Part shown: positions 23,891 to 36,040 of the stretch, in pieces
How positions within the stretch are numbered: position 1 is the first letter of the stretch
How the letters are laid out: each line of letters begins with the position of its first letter
NCBI GenBank assembly: GCA_026315105.1
Contig: CM048755.1
Location: 211,346,333-211,410,332 of the forward strand
Source of the DNA: Locusta migratoria
Taxonomy: Eukaryota; Arthropoda; Insecta; Orthoptera; Acrididae
DNA length: 64,000 nt
Direction: 5' to 3'
Notes under the pieces: model-generated
The model's database searches: none
Told to the model about the DNA's origin: nothing
The model's input: only the letters and a program-made list of their open reading frames with translations
Program-made: the position numbers and the translations under genes

Positions 23891-26330
23891 GAGACGACCT
23901 ACTCTGCATGACGTGGCATGGCAGCGTGCAGGTTTTCTCTTCAGACGGTGTTGCTGAAACCCGCCTTTGTTGTGGGGCCAAGAGTCCCCAATCTTTGAAT
24001 ATCCTCACCATATGCTCAAGGAGCTTGGACAAAACATTGGTGAGGCTAATCAGACGTGAATTACCAGCCACCTATGGATCGGCGACAGGTTTCTTCACTG
24101 GGATGATGATGCTATCCTGCCACTGGGACTGAAAAACACCTTCTTCCAAGAGACAATTAAACAAGGTGAGTAGTTGGTGTTTAAAGTCCACTGAGAGGTG
24201 ATGTAAGAACTGAATGTGAATGCAGTCTGGGCGATCAAGGCAGTGAGGTCAGCAGGAGAGAGAACCTCATCCGGGAAAGGAGGGGGAGAGATAAAGAGAA
24301 CAATGTCGTCTTGTAATGCCTGGATCCTAAAAGCCATTGCCTCGAGGGCCCTGTGAAGCAGCACAGGGGCACTAGGGACAGTAGCGAGGACAAAAAAGCA
24401 AGACACCTCCAGAGACCCTGTCAGTCAGCACAGTTCTTAAAATAACCCAAATAGCCCTGAAGGGCAGGAGTCCACTAGGCAGGAAACCAAATTTCCTGCA
24501 ATGCCAAACAGAGTACGGGAAAGCAGTACAACTGCTGCAGTTCAGCTTGATGGTTGAAAAACCTGCCACAATTCCACTGGAGAATATCGGTATCTCCTTG
24601 CTGAAAGACCATGATGAAAAACATTGTCAGTCCAAAGGAGCACTTGCAACCAAATGTTGACGATCTACTTCGTCTAGAACCACTGGTTCTAGGGATTGAG
24701 TGAGCGCGAGATCCTTGGGGGACACAAGGATCTCCACTTCATTTTCTGAGGCAGACAATGTAGCGGGATGTGGCTTTGAAGCAATCAAAGATTCTTTCTT
24801 TTGGCCTTTTTTTTTTTAGCTTCTCGCTGCCCTTTTGATTTTAAGGTTTGGGAGGGCTTCTCAGGAAGTAGTTTCAGGTCACAATGCAGATTGGGACCAG
24901 GAGTAGGTGGATCCTTCATTCTGACTGGGATCTTCCACATCACTTGAGGAACCATCGTAAAGGAGTGTCCCTAGGGACCCTTCCTGACGAGAGGGGCCGA
25001 GGAAGACTGTTGCTTCTCTGTCTGAGAAATGGGAACTGGTGTTCCTAATGGTGGGGGCTGGGGAGTTGCTCCCACAGATGGTGTTAAGGGAGCAACGGAT
25101 GAAGTGGTGCCCTCACCCATCAAGGGGGAAGTGTGAGGTTGATGGCTTGTAGGATGCACAGAGTGAGGCAGCCGTTGTCCCAAAAGAAACTGGTGCCGAC
25201 ATGACTGCGGCAAAAGATGTTACCATATGTACATGGTGGAGCCACTTTTAGTTTTTTCCATGCCTCAGAGTAAGTCAACCTATCCAGAAACTTGATTTCC
25301 ATTATCTTCCTTTCCCTATGGCAACTAGTGCAGCTCGACGAGCACAGCTGATGATTTTGCCCACAATTCATTCAGAGGGGAGGTGGGGTACATGGAGCGT
25401 CCGGGGGTGATGGCCGCCTGCATTTCCTGCATGTTGGGTTGGAAGTGCATCACAAGGACATGTGTCTGAACTTCCAGCACCTGAAACACCACATGGGCGA
25501 TGGACAGATGGTTTGATGTTACAATGGTATATCATTACCTTGACATTCTCAGGCAAAGTATCATCTTCAAACGCCAGGATGAAAGCGCTAGTGGCCACCC
25601 TGCGATCTTTCAGTCATCTATAGATGTGACATACAAAGTGATCCCCTCGTCGCTGCAAGTTTGCACGTAACTCGTCATCGGATTGGGACAGGAGATCTCT
25701 ATTGTAGATCATACCCTGGACCACGTTTAATGACTTGTGAGGTGTGATGATAATGGGATCATCATCCAGTTTATCACAGGCAATTAATGCCTTAGACTGG
25801 GCATGGGTGCTGTCTGTATCTAAACAGTTCCACTTCTCATCTTAGAGAATGCCACTTCCCCAAACTTATCTTTGAGGTTTTCAATGAAGAACTGAGGCTT
25901 AGTTGACACGAAGAATCCCCCACCACAACACGCACAGACAAGATATTGGGACGAGTATGGCTCCAATCAATTAAGGCCCCTACATTATTCGTATGGTATT
26001 GCAAGGGAAGGGAGCACCTTAGGATCATATGTCATCGCTCTGAATTCTGTCTTCCTACATTAGAGACAGCAGTTTTGTGTCCGCCAACACTATTATTCAC
26101 TTGTTTCATCTCATTCCCATGAGCAGATAGGGAAATATACATCCAACCAGACAGAGCCCCACTTGCCTGGGTAAGCCTGATACAACTGAGGTGCGGCAGG
26201 TTCCCCAGAGGTTACTCGCTACGTCTGTTCCACACCAACAGCCATGCATCTCCTCGGCACGTAGCACACCTAGAGATCGAGTTTTTTGGCGTCCTTGCGG
26301 ACAGGGCAATTAAGCAAAGATCCCCAGGCT

Positions 26331-27214
26331 CTGTAACATACAGTATTCCACCGTCGCGCTGTACAGCTTACAACATGGAGGACTGTTGGTGTGACACAGT
26401 GTCCAGGTCAGGGAATCCGGGTTTGCCAAGCCCATATTCAGCAAATTAATGCTGAGCCCCCTGAGGGGTGAGAATATGTCACGCACACAGTCTTGTGGTC
26501 ATCTGTCAGCATTCACAGCACCCACCTGGGGGACACTTCACATTTTTAGGTCCTCATACACGATTTTGTGCACAGATCCCACGGTAATGTAAACTTTATA
26601 GGTGAGCTGTTCTACATTCCTTCAATGACCCTTCAAAATTTTCTCCACTTGCTCGATCATGTCAGACCAGCTTGTGCGAGGCAGATAGTGTCTATGTGTG
26701 TTGTCTCACAACATTCTGCTTTCTCTGAACTGTCATACCCACAAATGTGTAGGATACATCCATGACATCACCACCACATGTGCCTCTCAACTGGCAATGA
26801 ATTTTCGTCAGTGGCACACCACACACATGGAGAGAACAAATGAGTGCCCACTGTTCTTGTGCTGGGAACTTCACAATTTCTCCATCACACATTCACAATG
26901 AGTGCACAAGTATTTAAAACAAACCACACATTTTTATCAGAAGCCAGTGTTGAGTGGAAGGGGAAATTGAGATATTATTTAAATGCACCTCAAATATAAA
27001 ATTACAGCTAAGGCAATAAGAATTTGCAAATTAATTATGCAATATTTAATCCAGCTGTAGACCATTAGAATATATACGCAAGCAAGTGGCCTGCACACAT
27101 TTCCTTCCACAGGCTAATTGGGTGGTCACAAGAAGGACAACAGACTCGTCAAACCAACCACATCAAATCCTAAATAACCAAACACAACCTGTGAATATAG
27201 GACCTTTCAAAACA
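26331..27214. other. Intronic stretch, nothing recognised
   Basis: Short open frames on both strands with ordinary composition but no motif I know. It could include the 5' UTR of LINE A. Confidence 0.4.
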
Positions 27215-27570
27215 TTTTTGGAAACAGAATTAAAGTTCAGGGTGAAAAAAATTACATTGAGGTTTGCTGATAACATTGTAATTCTGTAAGAGAGCATAGG
27301 ACATAAAAGAGCAATTGAACAGAACTGATAGTGTCTTGGAAAATAAGACAAAAATTAACAAGATCAAAATTAGGGCAATGGAATGTAGTGAACATCAGGC
27401 CCTGGTGAAGAACTAAGATTAGGTAATTAGTGTACGAGTTGTTATTTGTGTAGAATATAACTTTTGAGAACTGAAGTAGAGAAGACATAAAATGCACAAT
27501 GGCTATGGGAAGAAAAGCATTTCTAAAAAAGACAAATATATTGACATTGAATATTAATTTATGTTTGAAT
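27215..27570 (+). pseudogene. RTE-type LINE fragment, copy 2
   Basis: It reads KFRVKKITLRFADNIVIL and then, in other frames, sequence matching the stretch after the reverse transcriptase active site in the copy at 8399-11131 (for example atggctatgggaagaaaagc at 27499, followed by a tttctaaaaaag block). FADD has become FADN. Only about 350 bp remain. Confidence 0.75.
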
Positions 27571-27795
27571 CCTTGTTTGGACTTCTGTGCAGCAGTAACT
27601 GGTGATAATTTTTTACAGGAAAAACATGACCAGCCATGAAATAGACTGATTTATAATAATATGGTTTTCTGTTCCGCAGGACCTAATTGCCGAGCAAGAC
27701 TTCATGCTCGTGGAACAAGACAGTAGTACATGAAATTTAAGCGCAAGGGTGGTAATAGAAAAAAAATTAGGCCTATGCACATGACAATCTTAAGC

Positions 27796-28040
27796 CTAAG
27801 TAAAAAGAATTAATAATGAAACACAGGAATTAGCTTTATTTTTTAATTTATCCAGAAGTTCCTTGACAGAATAAAAGGAGTGAGCCATGAGGTAACTCTT
27901 CAATTTAGACTTGAAAGAGTGTGGTTTAGTACTAAGATTCTCGAGTTCTTGTGGCAGCTTATTGAAAATCGATGCTGCAGAATGCAAGCCTTTCTGCACA
28001 CGAGTCAAGGAGATGTGATCCAAATGTAGATTATATTACT
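27796..28040 (-). pseudogene. Jockey/CR1-type LINE, C-terminal fragment
   Basis: The minus strand reads VQKGLHSAASIFNKLPQELE, then FKSKLKSYLMAHSFYSVKEL. 'g....a..iFN.LP..i..l.....Fk..Lk.yLl.hsFYSv.Efl' is the usual C-terminus of Jockey/CR1-type ORF2 proteins. It belongs with the reverse transcriptase fragment at 28840-29340. Confidence 0.6.
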
Positions 28041-28393
28041 GTTTAGTATTCACTAAGTAAAAGCTGCTAACTTGTGGGAATAATTTGAAATTGTTACTGT
28101 AAAAACGACATTAAAGAAAATATGTACTGCGACACCAATGTCAGAAAAGAGGTCAACACGGTGTTCGTGAACTTACACCACATATTGCTGGAACTGGCTG
28201 TTTCTGAGCCAAAAACGGCCTTTTTGAATCAGTTGAGTTGCCCCAAAAAATAACACCATATGTCGTAAGTAAATGAAAGCAAGCATGGTAGACTACGTTT
28301 TGTGTTGAAAAGTTACTTATTTCAGATACTGTTCTAATGGTAAGTCAAGTAGAATTTAGTTATTGAACAAGATCCTGAACATGGGGTTTCCAC

Positions 28394-28480
28394 TAGGGAT
28401 GGGCCGAACCCCAATTTTACTGAATCGAATCCGAATACAGAGTCCTAAATGAATCTTGAACCCAAATAATCTATCAACTC
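28394..28480. mobile_element. Solitary hAT-like end (TAGGGATGGGC)
   Basis: tagggatgggccgaacccca resembles the end at 17241 (tagtgatggga) and the one at 63822 (tagagatgggc). It is followed by repeated 'gaatc/gaacc' words. No partner end was found nearby, so this is a truncated element. Confidence 0.45.
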
Positions 28481-28839
28481 GAGTACATGTATTTAAAAAT
28501 AATCACTACTCTCTCACAGCTACTGATGAAGATAAACCCTTATGGGATGGATCACAAGTGACAATATAGCAAAATTTAAGAAATTCAAATTTCATTTAGA
28601 TTTTTTTTCATCTTAAGGATATTTTAATACCCCACACCTTAAAACAAAATGTTAGCATTTGTTGAATTGTGAATTAGAAATTGTAAAAACTGAGTTTCAC
28701 TGTGATTTAGCATCAGATTATTTCCTATAAGCCATGAACTTCCCTGCATTATTTGATGCTGTGTCAATATTACAAACAACGTCCTTCACTACCAAGCTGG
28801 TATCATTGCAAACAAAAATACTTTACAATTACCTGTTAT

Positions 28840-29340
28840 ACACAAAGACATTTCATTTATATAAATAAGAAATGGCAGTAGTCCCAGAACAGACCCCTGG
28901 GGTACCCCACACTTAACTGTGCCCCATTGTGACAGCACGTCATAGCCATTTTCAACACTGCAGACAATTGGCTTTTGTTGTCTTACTAAAGAAAGAGGTG
29001 AACCAGTTGTGAGCTGCTACTCTTATTCTATAATGTTCCAACTTCTGCAACAATATTTTGTGAGCAACACTAACACCTTTGTTAATGTTTGTAGCCTTTT
29101 ATTTAATCCCTCAAGTGCCTCACAGAGAAATGAGAATATAGCATTTTCAGTTGTTGAACCATTTCTGAAACCGAACTGTACATTTGACAACAAATTATAT
29201 GAACTGAAATGATTAATTAATGTTGAATATACAGCCCTTTCAATACCTTTAGAAAATACCAGTGGTGAAGAAACAGGTCTATAGTTACCTACATTATTTC
29301 CTTCTCATTTTTTTTTTTTTATAAAAGTTTTTACTACTGA
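28840..29340 (-). pseudogene. Jockey/CR1-type LINE reverse transcriptase fragment
   Basis: Minus-strand frames give NYRPVSSPLVFSKGIERAVY, NVQFGFRNGSTTENAIFSFL and later CGVPQGSVLGLLPFLIYINE, which are motifs 2, 3 and B of reverse transcriptase. The block with the catalytic FADD lies beyond the right-hand break and is missing. It is a remnant with an internal deletion. Confidence 0.7.
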
Positions 29341-29629
29341 GTACTTTATCAGAAAAATGACAATTTTGAAAGGAAAAATTATAAATATGGCTAAGTACTG
29401 GATTGTCATATGGAGAACAGTAAAGATGTATAAAGTAACAAAAAATATGGTACATAACATATATGATACCCTAGAGCTATGTGATAACAGATAACATATC
29501 TTTTATAAGAATTCAATAATTTGAATAGGTTCATTGTAGAAGAAACAGATAAATAAATAAGATGCTGGTACAGATACATAAAAAAACATTGTGAATAAAA
29601 TTTAAAATGTATTGTGTGGTCTCACAGTT
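29341..29629. other. AT-rich intronic stretch
   Basis: No coding or repeat signal recognised. Confidence 0.4.
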
Positions 29630-30540
29630 GTACAATGGGAGACATAAGGATTACCCAGCCCGAATAATTTGAAATCCACGAACAAGAGCACTACGCATGC
29701 CCTAGTTCCGAACTGCAAGTGTTTTCAACTCTAGCAGTCCTCAGAGCTTCAGCTTGGTCTTTACATCATGAAAATAGAAGCAATACAGTAGTTAAGATAC
29801 AATACATGTCGAGATTCATTGCACTTTAACTCGCATATCATTTAATTTGGAAAACATAATTTGAGCACGTAGAAACAATTGAGGTATAAGAATTTCATGT
29901 GGGTACATTTACTACAACGAACTGCTTCTCTCATATGTTTCATTGGGTGAGTGGATAGGCTGATGGTTTACGAACAAAAGGGGTGTGAGATCAAGTACTA
30001 CTGGGGTCAACTTTTTTAAGATCTGTCCAGATAATTTTTTGAAACATTAATTCACTACAAATTGTGCAATTACAATTCTAGATCCCACATTCTTAAACAT
30101 ATTCCATTTTGTAATAGCCTAGTCTTTAAACAATGAGACAAATGATAGCCATAGTAATAATGTTGAAAATGGATACATATATTTGTAATTACTTCAACTG
30201 CCACATGATGAATCTATAGTGTTGAGCTAAGATAACTGTATCAGCCTTTACTTTTTTATTTTATTTCTTAATTGTGGTGCAAATGTTTGTTGCTTTAGTT
30301 ACTTTTTGTTATTAAATTATATTGGATTTACTTTTTTCGTATTCTCTTTAGTAAATAGGTAGTTACAGTTAGTCAATTTGATACATTAAAATAATCTTCC
30401 TTGGAAGGTAAAATCTGACGTCCCATAACAAAAAAATAGACATCCTTGGACAGTGTTATTCATCTGATCTCTCATAAAAATTTAAATAACCTTCCTCAGT
30501 GGTTGATATTGGTATGACCTCCCATTAAAATAAAAATACA

Positions 30541-31162
30541 GGGTGTCCAAAAAAGAATGACCCCATTTTAACTTGTAATAATATTGAGACACATGTAACT
30601 AGGTAAATAAAACAGCACTACATGTAACTGGCATTGTCTAAAGTTCCAGAAAAAATTCGCTAGATGTTGCTATGCTGAATGCGATGGGTGTTATGTTGGT
30701 AAATGAGCGTCCTTCTGGGTACCAAAGTCGAGCTCCAGAAATGATTACATTATCAAGGAAATGTTCATAGCATGCTGAATTGAACTTCAATTGGATCCGT
30801 TCTAAGGTCCCTGCACCCATACGAGACATCCAGTACCAGCATTTCGCACTTATGCGCCCACTTCTAGTGCGTGTAGCCATGAAGCAGGTGTCGTATTGTT
30901 TCCTATCTGTGCGGTAAACAAGAACAGGACCTCTGCTTGTGGACTCAATTGTACACTCATTCGACATTTTCTGAGGAACTCACAGTTGCCAGTCTGTCCA
31001 CAGCTTGATTGTCAGATAATGGTTCTTTAATAAGAGCACAATGGGGCCTGATTCCATAGTCCTATAATCGTCTGAGAGCAGTTTTCAATGAGTACGGGAA
31101 ATGTGAAGCTCTCCCTAGTTTCTGGATGTTTGGAAAAGGGGCAGTCTGGGCCATTCTGACCA

Positions 31163-31225
<63 letters not shown>

Positions 31226-31430
31226 CTCTTCCAGTAGAGACTCGCTGTCTTCCAGGTATTGGACGTCTGCTTACCTCACCATTATCTCTGAATTGTCTGG
31301 TTCATCTCCTTGCTGTTGAAGCATCAACACCATAACAATGTCTTGTCTTAGATGCACTAACACCACTTTCAAACAGAACAATTGTGTGCTTGTGAATGTT
31401 CACATCAGCCATTTTGAAGTAGAGCTATGA
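30541..31430 (-). pseudogene. Tc1/mariner transposase remnant in the loop of the inverted-repeat element
   Basis: The sequence runs on the minus strand from MADVNIHKHTIVLF (31400) through RQFRDNGEVSRRPIPGRQRV, VRMAQTAPFPNIQKLGRASH and LIKEPLSDNQAVDRLA to WMSRMGAGTLERIQLKFNSA and LWYPEGRSFTN (30700). These match the HTH part and catalytic part of a Tc1-type transposase. The left end, acagggtgtccaaaaaag at 30539, is a typical element terminus. A long (AAT)n tract interrupts the N-terminal half. Frameshifts are present. Confidence 0.7.
31163..31225. repeat. (AAT)21 microsatellite
   Basis: 63 bp of AAT units placed inside the Tc1 remnant; on the minus strand it would read poly-Tyr in that frame. 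Confidence 0.95.
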
Positions 31431-32047
31431 CGTATGCTAATCAACTGATATGTTTCTCTTGGCTGAAAACTAGTCACACCATGTGGCATTCAAACTAATT
31501 GAAGACAAAATACATCCATTTTCAATATTATTAATACGAACACGTGTCTGTCTGATTAAAGATTAAATTATTATAAAATAGAATCTTCTAAAAACCTATA
31601 AAATCCTACAACTGCAAAATTTTTAGTGAATTAACATTTGAAATATTACCTGCAAGAAGTCTGAAAAAAAAAATTGAATCCAGTGGAATTCAAACACATG
31701 CCCATTGTGTTCATAAACCGTTGGCCTAGCCACTCAATGAAACATGTGTGAGGAGCGGTTCATTTTAGTGAATGTACCCACGTGGAATTCTTATACCAGA
31801 ATTGTTTCTACATGCTCAAATAATGTTTTTCAAAATAAATGATGAGAGTTAAAGTGCAATGAATCTCGACATATACTGAATCTTAACTATTGCATTGCTT
31901 TCTATTTGATTATGTAAACAGCGAGCTGAAGCCGCACAGACCACTGGAGTTGGCAACACACACACTTATGAGCTGGGGCATGTGCAATGCTCTGCTCTTG
32001 GAGTTTTAATTATTTGTAATCTTTTTGTCACCACTGTACAATTCAGT

Positions 32048-32490
32048 TAAATTATTTTTTTAAAACATTAAGAAATTAAAAAAATTAAAATAAATAAATA
32101 AAGATGAAATGACAGTACAGAAGAGGAGAGCCATCTATGGATGTAAGGAAAATGTATGAGTGCCATTAATATGTACAAGTGTACAGTTCTCCAATGTAAA
32201 GGGCTCTGACAGGTTCTATGTATGGACAAACTGTTGTCATCACAGTCTATTGTAACTTTTTAAAATCTTGTAAGGAGTACTTGGTTGTAGCGTAACAACA
32301 CTTGGTGACATATGGTAAGTTACCCATTGTTATACAGCTTTTGAGTATCATGTAATGTTATGTACTGATTCTATCACTGCTTTCTTTGATCTGTGAATTT
32401 TTACATTAACTGTAACACTGAGGATGTCCATCTAATAGGAGAAATCAATCTGTAACAAAAACAATATTTTGCAGCTGATTGCTATTTGCC
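32048..32490. other. AT-rich intronic stretch
   Basis: Nothing recognised. Confidence 0.4.
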
Positions 32491-32499
32491 TGTATATAT

Positions 32500-32842
32500 A
32501 TAAAGCTTTTTGAAGGTATTTGGCTTGAGTATAGGCCTCTACAGGCGTGAAATGTGGATAACAGAATAGGAGGAAAGAAGCTTTTGAAATGCAGTGTTAC
32601 AGATGAATGTTGAAGATTAAATGGGTAGATCACAATTTAATGACACGACACTGAACAGAACTGGGGAGTGAAGAAATTTGTGGCATATCTTGACATATTC
32701 TGACACATTTCACAGAGGGAGACCAAGAGATGAATATATTAAACAGGTTCAAATGCATGTGAACTGCGGCTGTTATTATTCAGAGATGATGAGGCTTGCA
32801 CATGATAGAAAAGTGCGAAGAGCTGCATCAAATCAGTCTTCA
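32500..32842 (+). pseudogene. RTE-type LINE 3' fragment, copy 3
   Basis: Decayed sequence matches the C-terminal and 3' parts of copy 1: gaaatgcagtgttacagatg, aaatgggtagatcac, HRGRPRDEYIKQVQMHVNCG, then gctgcatcaaatcagtctt. It stops exactly where a minus-strand CR1-type LINE begins. Confidence 0.7.
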
Positions 32843-35420
32843 TCTACTTCTACATACATACTCTGCAATCCACTGCTCCATAAAGGTGCGTGGTGGAGGG
32901 TACACTGTACCACTACTAGGCATTTCCTTTCCTATTCCTCTCCCAAATAGAATGAGGAAAAAAAGAATACCTATATGCCTCCCTGAGCCCTAATTTCTCT
33001 TGTCTTTGTAATCACTACGCGAAATGTAAGTAGACCGCAGCAAGATCGTACTACAATCTGCTTCAAATATCCGGCCCTTTAAATTTCCTCAAACAGAAAT
33101 TCAAGAATGAATGTCGTCTTTCCTCCAGCAATTCCCAATTGAGTTTCCAGAGCATTTCTGTGACACTCCTGCATTGGTCGAACCTACCAGTAACAAAACC
33201 TAGCTGCTCGCCTCTGAATTGGTTCTATGTCGCCGTTTAAACTGATTTGATGTGGGTCCCAAACAGTTGAGCAATACTCAAGACGTGGTCATACACGCAT
33301 TTATATGCGGTCTACTTTACAGATGAAGTACATCTTCCCAAAATTCGCCCAATAAACTGAAGTTGGCTGTCCACTTTACTCACAACTGTCCTTACATGTT
33401 CATTCCATTTCGTATCGCTCTGCAGTGTTATGCTTAGATATTTGAACAATGCGACTGCATCAAGAAGCTCAGTACTAATGCTGTATTCGAATATTATGGG
33501 ATTGTTTTTCCTACTCATGCGCATTACCTTACATTTTTCTACATTGAGAGCTAGCTTCCATTCTTCACACCAACTAGAAATTTTGTCCAAGTCATCCTGT
33601 ATGCTATTACAGTCAGTTAAAGACGACACCCTCCCATACACCACAGCATCATCAGCAAACAGCCGCAAATTACAACTTACTCTGTCCATCAGATCATTTA
33701 TATAGATAAAAAATAATAGCGGTCCTATCATACTCCCTGGGGCACGCCTGACGATACACTCGTCTGTGATGAATGCTTGCCGCCGAGAACAATGTACTGC
33801 GTTCTATTACTTAGGAAGTCTTTCAGCCAGTCACAAATATGTGAACCTATTCCATTAGCTCGTATCTTCGTTAGCAATCGGCAGTGTGGCACCATGTCAA
33901 ATGCCTTTTTGAAGTTGAGAAAAACACAATCTGCCTGATACCATTCATCCATGGCTCGCAAGATGTCGTGTGAGAAAAGGGCAAGCTGAGTTTCACTGAA
34001 CGATGTTTCCTAAACCCGTGCTGATTCATAGAAAGAAGCTTTTCCGTCTCAAGGAAATGTATTATATTCAAAATGAGAATATGATCCAAAATTCTATAGG
34101 AAACTAATGTCAATAAAATTGGCCTGTAATTACGTGAGTCAGTTCTCTTTCGTTTCTTATAAATGGGAGTTACCTACGTTTTTTCCAATCAATAGGAACT
34201 TTGCACTGAATTAAAGATTCGCGATAAATGCAAGCTAAGTAAGGGGCCAATGCCGCAGAATACTCTTTGTAAAACTGAACTGGTATTCCATCCGGACCAG
34301 CAGACTTTTTCGTATTTAGCTCTCTCAGCTGCTTCTCTACACCAGAAATACCTATTACTATGTCCTTCATTTTGGAATTAGTATGTTGATCAAATGTTGG
34401 TACATTTGTGCGGTCCTCCTGCATGAAAGATTTCTTAAAGGTTAAATTTAGAACTTCAGCTTTCCTTTTGCTTTCTTCTATTACTGACCCAGAATGATCA
34501 ACAAGTGACTGGATAGTGGGCTTTGACCCGCTAAGCAATTTTACATAGGACCAGAATTTTTTCGGGTTCTCAAAAAGATGTTTTGCTAGGGTATGGCTGT
34601 GGTAATTATAGTATGCTTTGCGCATCAATCTTTTTATAGACACACAAATCTCTACTAACTTTTGCCTGTCATCATTTGCGTGTTCTTTTTTGAATCGAGT
34701 GTGCAACAGTCTTTGCTTTCTCAGCAGCTTTCTAATATTATTATTATTCCATGGTGGATCTTTTCCATCCTTAATCGTCTTTACTGGCACATATTTCTCT
34801 AACCTTTTATTTAAAATGCACTTAAATTTAGTCCACAATCCCTCTACATCCATTGTCCTGGAATTAAACAATGCCCATTCATTTTCTAAGTGTGATCCTA
34901 ACATCTGCTTATTGGCTCTTCGCAACAAATACACGTTCCTAGCCTTCTTGATTGTTTATGAACTTTGGTCACCATCGACGCTATGACGATATCATGATCA
35001 CTAATTCCTGTCTCTACACAGACATCGTTAAGGAGGTCAGGCCTGTTCGTAGCTGTAAGGGCTAAAATATTTTCATTACACATGGGTTGCCGATTTAACT
35101 GCTTAAGACAGTTTTCAGAGAATGTGTCCAAAAGCAGCTCGCAAGACTGCTCCCCTGACTAATATTGCATGGCCTGGTGTATACTTTCTTTGAATGACTC
35201 TATAACTGCTACAGCAGCACTAGGGGGCCGGTAAAAATAAAAACACCCAACTATTAACCTTATTTCTTTTAGACCTGTTATACGTGCCCAGGTAACTTCA
35301 CAGTTTCATCCTCAACCTCATTAGAAACAATATCTTTGTCCACAGTGTTGAACACACCCCCTCCAGTTGTGTCCAATTTATGTTTCGGATATACATTCCA
35401 TGCCTTGCTCAAAGGTAAAG
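32843..35420 (-). mobile_element. CR1-type LINE, copy 1, minus strand, broken
   Basis: The 3' end at 32843 has tacatcta-type repeats (catctacttctacatacata). Coding pieces in order on the minus strand are: endonuclease end RPDLLNDVCVETGISDHDIV (34990-35050), a 254-residue piece with DPPWNNNNIRKLLRKQR, NPKKFWSYVKLLSGSKP and TKKSAGPDGIPVQFYKE, then NQHGFRKHRSV, LNFKKAFDMVPHCRLL, SSGVPQGV, IGPLLFFIYINDLMDR and LRLFADDAVVYGRV. The catalytic FADD is intact, but frameshifts near 33730, 33960 and 34170 break the ORF. It is homologous to the open copy at 40462-42498. Confidence 0.85.
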
Positions 35421-36040
35421 CATTTTATTCAATTGATGAATATAAAGAGTGTAATGTGGCAGATTTGTTGTTTTAACATAATTATACCTACTGTGTAATA
35501 TAAATTTGTAAAAGTATTTTTTAATTGTGAAATTAACACTATTTAATATTACAAATGTGTGTGAAATCGTAAGTCAACTTTTTGACGAAGCCCATTGTAT
35601 GAGAAAATACTGAACGGCTAATAAAGATTCTTATTCTTGCTAAATATTTCTGAACTTGCCACATCATGATTTAGCCATCTGGTATCTAAAACTATCTGAG
35701 CACAATAATTTCCATGCAGCTTGGCAAATTTGGGAACTTTGTTTGTAATACTTTGAAAGTTCATGGCTAATGTTTTGATAGTAGAATTTTTTTTTTTTTA
35801 CAGGAACGCGGCCTGAATTCACTGTCTGAATGTTGACGTAAGACTACCGCAGCCACCACCACAATAATAAAAATAATGATAAAATATGTATGTGTATAAT
35901 AATAAAAATAGAGCCTTTTAATCCTAATTTTCTCAAGATAAGTAAATCAGTAATTAAATCTAATAATTGAAGACTGTTGCTATTTTCTCTTAGAATTTAT
36001 TTACAATTTTAGAAATCTTTACATTCCAAATGGCTCTTAC
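35421..36040. other. AT-rich intronic stretch before the ZNF277 exon
   Basis: No coding signal; the ZNF277 donor is at its right edge. Confidence 0.5.

Larger units (their letters stand above)
21330..26330 (-). mobile_element. I-type LINE family A (gag-like ORF1 plus RT/RNase H ORF2), heavily decayed
   Basis: Read on the minus strand. ORF1 remnants lie at 25120-26310 and include VKVMIYHCNIKPSVHRP and a zinc-knuckle region CGQNHQLCSSSCTSC, as in gag-like ORF1. ORF2 fragments include LISLTNVLSKLLEHMVRIF (23990-24060), HLVAVFFDLWKMYDI near 23195-23240, the linker LQQLFKALIQSRVDYRSIVY near 22990, an RNase H-like stretch near 22360-22450, and the C-terminal VVHMLLDCPHLAALCQ at 21830. The 3' UTR at 21350-21660 contains gaccaggtgaagg-type words and an A29 tract at 21454-21482. 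Frameshifts and stops are everywhere. Another LINE is nested at 23454-23890. Confidence 0.7.
29630..32047. mobile_element. Long-inverted-repeat element, 2.4 kb, arms about 430 bp
   Basis: The left arm (29630-30057) and right arm (31622-32047) are inverse copies of one another along their whole length, with small indels. For example gtcgagattcattgcacttt at 29809 is matched in inverse at about 31850, and the outermost words are tgtacaat and tgtacagt. The 1.56-kb loop contains a Tc1/mariner transposase remnant and an (AAT)n tract. The arms are about 80-85% alike by eye. No transposase belonging to the arms is visible, so the superfamily is unknown. Confidence 0.75.
13026..36040 (-). other. ZNF277 intron of about 23 kb, packed with transposons
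   Basis: The interval lies between a donor at 36040 (gtaag) and an acceptor at 13026-13028 (cag). Codon phases on the two sides fit (2 nt + 1 nt). It holds nested DNA transposons and LINEs, each listed separately. Intron inflation of this kind is typical of very large insect genomes. Confidence 0.8.
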
